In this document: in pieces, positions 12,969 through 15,791 of the stretch
Numbering within the stretch: the first letter of the stretch is position 1
Layout: every line of letters begins with the position of its first letter
Translations under genes and position numbers: made by a program
Origin: JAWXBR01 sp034440235
Lineage (GTDB): Bacteria; Bacteroidota; Ignavibacteria; Kapaibacteriales; Kapaibacteriaceae
Reading direction: 5' to 3'
Assembly (NCBI GenBank): GCA_034440235.1
Contig: JAWXBR010000019.1
Location: forward strand, 1 to 15,791
Length of the DNA: 15,791 nucleotides
The notes under the pieces: generated by a model
The model's database searches: none
The model's input: the letters and a program-made list of their open reading frames with translations, nothing else
Told to the model about the DNA's origin: nothing

Positions 12969-13679
12969 ATGACTGAATCACTACACATCTGGATTACAGG
13001 CGCAGGCACAGGCATTGGCGCGTCGATTGCTCATGCACTTGCAGGAGCACACCGCGTGTCGCTGCTCGGACGCAACAAAGAGTCACTCGACGCTGTGGCC
13101 TCGGTGTTACCAGCCAAGAGTTGGTGTGTTACGGTGGCTGATGTTAGCGATGCAACGGCCGTTTCGTCTGCTTACGTAGAAGCTGTTAAACAGCAGGGTC
13201 CGGTAGACGTGCTCATCAACAACGCTGGAGTTGGATTCTTCAAGCCATTGGTAGACATGACTTTTGAAGAATTTGACGAACAAATTGATGTAAACCTTCG
13301 CGGTGCCTTTTTGTGCGCTAAGAGTGTCCTTCCGTCCATGCTCGAGCGCAGATCGGGCATGATTATTAATGTGAACTCTGTAGCATCGATCACGGCATTT
13401 GAAGGGGGCTCTGCGTATGGGGCTTCGAAATCGGGTTTGCTGACCATGATGCGTACGCTACGCAACGAGGTTCGAACGTCTGGTGTGAAGATTACCGACA
13501 TCCTGCTCGGAGCAACACAAACACGCATGTGGAGCGAGGAGTCGCTCAACACGCACCACAAGCGGATGATGCAGGCGGACGACGTCGCTGACTGTATACG
13601 AACGCTTGTTGATGGGTTTTACAACCCACGCACTCACATAGAAGAAATAATTCTACGACCGCAACACGGAGATCTCTGA
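12969..13679 (+). CDS. Short-chain dehydrogenase/reductase (SDR family)
   Basis: This is a 236-residue classical SDR. The Rossmann cofactor motif TGAGTGIG is at 10-17, NNAGVGFF is the structural NNAG motif, the catalytic serine lies in INVNSVASI, and the Y-x-x-x-K pair is in SAYGASKSG. The substrate-side motif after beta-6 is LGATQTRMW rather than the usual PGxxxT, a mild departure. It is an NAD(P)-dependent cytoplasmic oxidoreductase whose substrate cannot be predicted. R or K residues after the first strand (LLGRNKESL) favour NADP(H). It follows three tandem hairpins and is followed by the CAP-domain gene after a single base, so the two are almost certainly co-transcribed. Confidence 0.93.
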   Translation: MTESLHIWITGAGTGIGASIAHALAGAHRVSLLGRNKESLDAVASVLPAKSWCVTVADVSDATAVSSAYVEAVKQQGPVDVLINNAGVGFFKPLVDMTFEEFDEQIDVNLRGAFLCAKSVLPSMLERRSGMIINVNSVASITAFEGGSAYGASKSGLLTMMRTLRNEVRTSGVKITDILLGATQTRMWSEESLNTHHKRMMQADDVADCIRTLVDGFYNPRTHIEEIILRPQHGDL

Positions 13680-13680
13680 C

Positions 13681-15450
13681 ATGAAACAATTGATTCTAGC
13701 ACTTCTTATCGCCTTCCCTGCTGCACTTACAGCGCAGCCGTCGCAAGCGTTTAGTCACGGCGACCCAACACCACAAGAGCAGTGGATGCTCGAGCTTATC
13801 AATCGTGCGCGCGCCAATCCAGCCGAAGAAGGAGTGCGCCTAATGGATACCCCAGATCCATCTGTGCAATCGGCGTATCAGTACTTTCAGATTAACAAGA
13901 GCGCAACGAAGCAAGCATTTACGACCTACCCAGCACGTGCACCACTGGCGTTTCATGCAAAGCTTATTCAGGCGGCACGCGGACACACTGCGGACATGAT
14001 TGCGAACAACTTTCAGGGCCACACATCTTCGAATGGCGATCAGCTAACACAGCGATACACAAAAGCTGGCTACGCTTCACAAGGTCAGTGGGGCGAGAAT
14101 GTTGCTGCGTATTCTGAAAGCGTTTGGTACGGACACTGCGGCTTGATGGTTGACTGGGGCACACAAAACCAGATCGATCTCGGACACCGTGAGAATCTTC
14201 TGAACTTCAAAACCTTCATCTACACCGAAATCGGCATAGGCATTACCAACTCCGGCGGCGGCCTGCAGAGCGGCACAGTGGGTCCGTGGGTTATCACCCA
14301 GGATTTTGGCATTCGCTCCGACCGTTACATCCTCGGTGTTGTGTACAACGATGCAAATAGCAACGGCTTTTACGATATCGGCGAAGGCCTTGCCGGTGTG
14401 AAAGTTTCGCCCGCCACAGGTACATATTTCGCAACAACATCGACGAGTGGTGGATACGCAATCCCCTACACGGGAGCTGGCTCGGTAACGGTTACGGCTT
14501 CGGGTGGACCACTCGGATCGCCAATGACGAAGACCATTACGTTTAACAACGAAAACATCAAGGTCGACTTTGCACCAGCACCACAAGCACCAAGTGCTGT
14601 TACTCTGCTTACACCTGCAAACAATGCAATGGCGCAAGACCGCAACGCAATTAGTCTTTCTTGGAATGCAGCATCATTCGCAGACGATTATGAAATTCAC
14701 GTAGCCTCTGCTGCATCGTTCGCACCAGCAGCAATCGTGTACAACGAATCACAGGCAGGTACATCGGTAACGATTGACGTTCCGAAGTGCAACACGAAAT
14801 ACTACTGGCGTGTGCGCGCACGCAACGCCATCAACCCTGGTGCTTGGTCTAGCGTGTTTTCGTTCACAACGTCGGGTGTGAATCCAACGCAGCCCCTTAC
14901 CGCATCACCAAAGGGTGCAACGAGCGCCGACATTCCAAACGACATTGTGTTTACATGGGGAGCGTTCGCCTCCGCCACGAACTACCACGTACGTGTATCT
15001 AGCGCAGCCACGTTTACAACAAACCTCGTAGACGACTCGACTATAACATCGGCCGAATACCGCATGAATGCAGGCGTCCCCGGACTCTCCAATGGCACGT
15101 GGTATTGGACCGTACGCACCGAAAACAACTGCGGCTGGAGCAATTGGTCGACGCCAACGCAATTCGCACTAACAATTACCGATGTTGCCGACGACGTCGC
15201 AACAAGTGGCTTCTCTGTCTCTCCGAATCCGTTCACCACTTCGTCAGTTGTCCGTTTCGCTCCATCTGCCACAGCAACCATTCGCGTTTCGACCCTCGAC
15301 GGACGTCTTGTAGAGTCGGTATCAATAGATGGCACAAGTGGTGTATTCGCACTCGGTACGATGCAGAGTCTTGCGGCATCGCCAACAGGCGCATACGTCG
15401 TCACGGTTATCAGCGGCACATCCACACGAACGGCATTGCTCGTGAAATAG
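13681..15450 (+). CDS. Secreted CAP/SCP-domain protein with T9SS sorting domain
   Basis: This is a 589-residue exported protein. The signal peptide MKQLILALLIAFPAALTA is cut before QPSQA. The CAP domain covers about 30-212, with the family's His/Glu/His set in FQGHTS (H114), GENVAAY (E139) and LGHRENLL (H169). Next is a calcium-binding-like beta-sandwich (about 216-297; VVYNDANSNGFYDIGEGLAG, as in SdrD B-type domains). Two fibronectin III-like repeats follow (about 302-398 and 399-497), each with a WxVRxxN strand. The end (about 510-589; SVSPNPFTTSS, STLDGRLVES, GAYVVTV) is a T9SS type A sorting domain, so the protein is exported through Sec and then across the outer membrane. CAP proteins may bind lipids or act as peptidases; the activity here is unknown. 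Confidence 0.9.
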   Translation: MKQLILALLIAFPAALTAQPSQAFSHGDPTPQEQWMLELINRARANPAEEGVRLMDTPDPSVQSAYQYFQINKSATKQAFTTYPARAPLAFHAKLIQAARGHTADMIANNFQGHTSSNGDQLTQRYTKAGYASQGQWGENVAAYSESVWYGHCGLMVDWGTQNQIDLGHRENLLNFKTFIYTEIGIGITNSGGGLQSGTVGPWVITQDFGIRSDRYILGVVYNDANSNGFYDIGEGLAGVKVSPATGTYFATTSTSGGYAIPYTGAGSVTVTASGGPLGSPMTKTITFNNENIKVDFAPAPQAPSAVTLLTPANNAMAQDRNAISLSWNAASFADDYEIHVASAASFAPAAIVYNESQAGTSVTIDVPKCNTKYYWRVRARNAINPGAWSSVFSFTTSGVNPTQPLTASPKGATSADIPNDIVFTWGAFASATNYHVRVSSAATFTTNLVDDSTITSAEYRMNAGVPGLSNGTWYWTVRTENNCGWSNWSTPTQFALTITDVADDVATSGFSVSPNPFTTSSVVRFAPSATATIRVSTLDGRLVESVSIDGTSGVFALGTMQSLAASPTGAYVVTVISGTSTRTALLVK

Positions 15451-15473
15451 TCGGAGCATAAATCCCAGAAGTA

Positions 15474-15667
15474 ATGAACCGCCATACGCAATTTTTGATA
15501 TTGACATCCTTGCTGCTACATGCAGTAGGTTGCATCGCTCAACCTAATTGCAGTGCACTGCCAACAGGATTCACACCTATTAATGATTTGGGAACAGGCA
15601 CGTTTTGTAATGCTTCTATCCAAGTAGGACATCCAAGAAGAATCTGTAAGCAACAATCCGCGCTGCC
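15474..15667 (+). pseudogene. 5' end of a secreted-protein gene, cut by an insertion sequence
   Basis: The ATG at 15474, 23 nt after the CAP gene, begins a clear signal peptide (MNRHTQFLILTSLLLHAVGC then IAQ) and a mature start PNCSALPTGFTPINDLGTGT. I recognise the opening style as that of a secreted Bacteroidota-type protein but cannot name a family. The frame continues to a stop at 15741-15743, but its last part is basic and unlike the start, and it overlaps a transposase end on the other strand. I therefore place the real end of homology somewhere between about 15600 and 15667. It would have been the last visible gene of the pyrG-to-CAP run. Confidence 0.55.
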
Positions 15668-15791
15668 TCAGTTGAACAAATGTGAATGTACAAGAATCCG
15701 TCGTTCCTTCGCTTCATCGAGTTTTACGCGACGCTCGCGTTGAATCCTATCGGCTCGGCCCATCCGCATGTCCATGGGTGTTACGTAACCA
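15668..15791 (-). CDS. C-terminus of an IS3-like (rve) transposase, cut by the window edge
   Basis: The minus-strand frame open from the right edge reads GYVTPMDMRMGRADRIQRER followed by RVKLDEAKERRIL and stops at 15668-15670. This fits the C-terminus of IS3/IS481-type rve transposases, where (Y)VTP.D...GR...I...R..KL..A..RR follows the DDE core. Only 40 residues are visible and the catalytic residues lie outside, so the call rests on tail similarity. The element's terminal repeat should lie between about 15600 and 15667, but I cannot define it without the other end. Confidence 0.55.
   Translation of the reverse strand, partial: GYVTPMDMRMGRADRIQRERRVKLDEAKERRILVHSHLFN

Overview
The window looks like a chromosomal segment from a bacterium of the Bacteroidota/Chlorobiota (FCB) side of the tree, possibly a Kapabacteria- or Ignavibacteria-like lineage. 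The evidence is two proteins ending in type IX secretion system (T9SS) C-terminal sorting domains, the Bacteroidota-type GlmU-like protein, a DUF5686/CarboxypepD_reg outer-membrane protein, mostly absent Shine-Dalgarno sequences, and one good TTG-N19-TAnnTTTG promoter. The lineage is inferred from gene families, not from a marker-gene comparison.

Layout: (1) 3-515 is the C-terminal part of purT, cut by the left edge. (2) 587-787 is a short signal-peptide ORF that ends abruptly. (3) 840-2017 on the minus strand is a decayed pair, a DUF1016/PDDEXK nuclease and a RhuM-like fragment, probably the remains of a restriction-modification-associated island. (4) 2173-3399 is an NADP-type isocitrate dehydrogenase. 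(5) 3467-6096 is an ECF sigma factor overlapped by ATGA with a membrane protein that has an anti-sigma-like cytoplasmic head, one transmembrane segment and a T9SS sorting domain at its far end. (6) 6100-9923 on the minus strand is a solute-binding lipoprotein coupled (TAATG) to a DUF5686 outer-membrane protein. (7) 10044-15450 on the plus strand holds pyrG, a GlmU-like sugar-phosphate enzyme, an SDR oxidoreductase and a secreted CAP-domain protein with a T9SS signal. (8) After 15474 a further secreted-protein gene begins, but it runs into the end of an IS-type transposase (minus strand, 15668 to the edge).

The most unusual content is (a) the sigma factor plus T9SS-tailed membrane partner and (b) a set of short tandem repeats at or inside genes: 24 nt in the sigma tail, 18 nt x5 in the DUF5686 gene, 27 nt x3.6 that has copied the pyrG stop/next-gene start junction, and 3 tandem hairpins of about 25 nt between the GlmU-like and SDR genes. 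The 27-nt repeat turns an ancestral ATGA overlap into a chain of three six-codon mini-ORFs that ends in a new ATGA overlap.

Housekeeping genes (purT, icd, pyrG, glmU-like) supply purines, 2-oxoglutarate/NADPH, CTP and amino-sugar precursors. The rest is envelope and secretion related.
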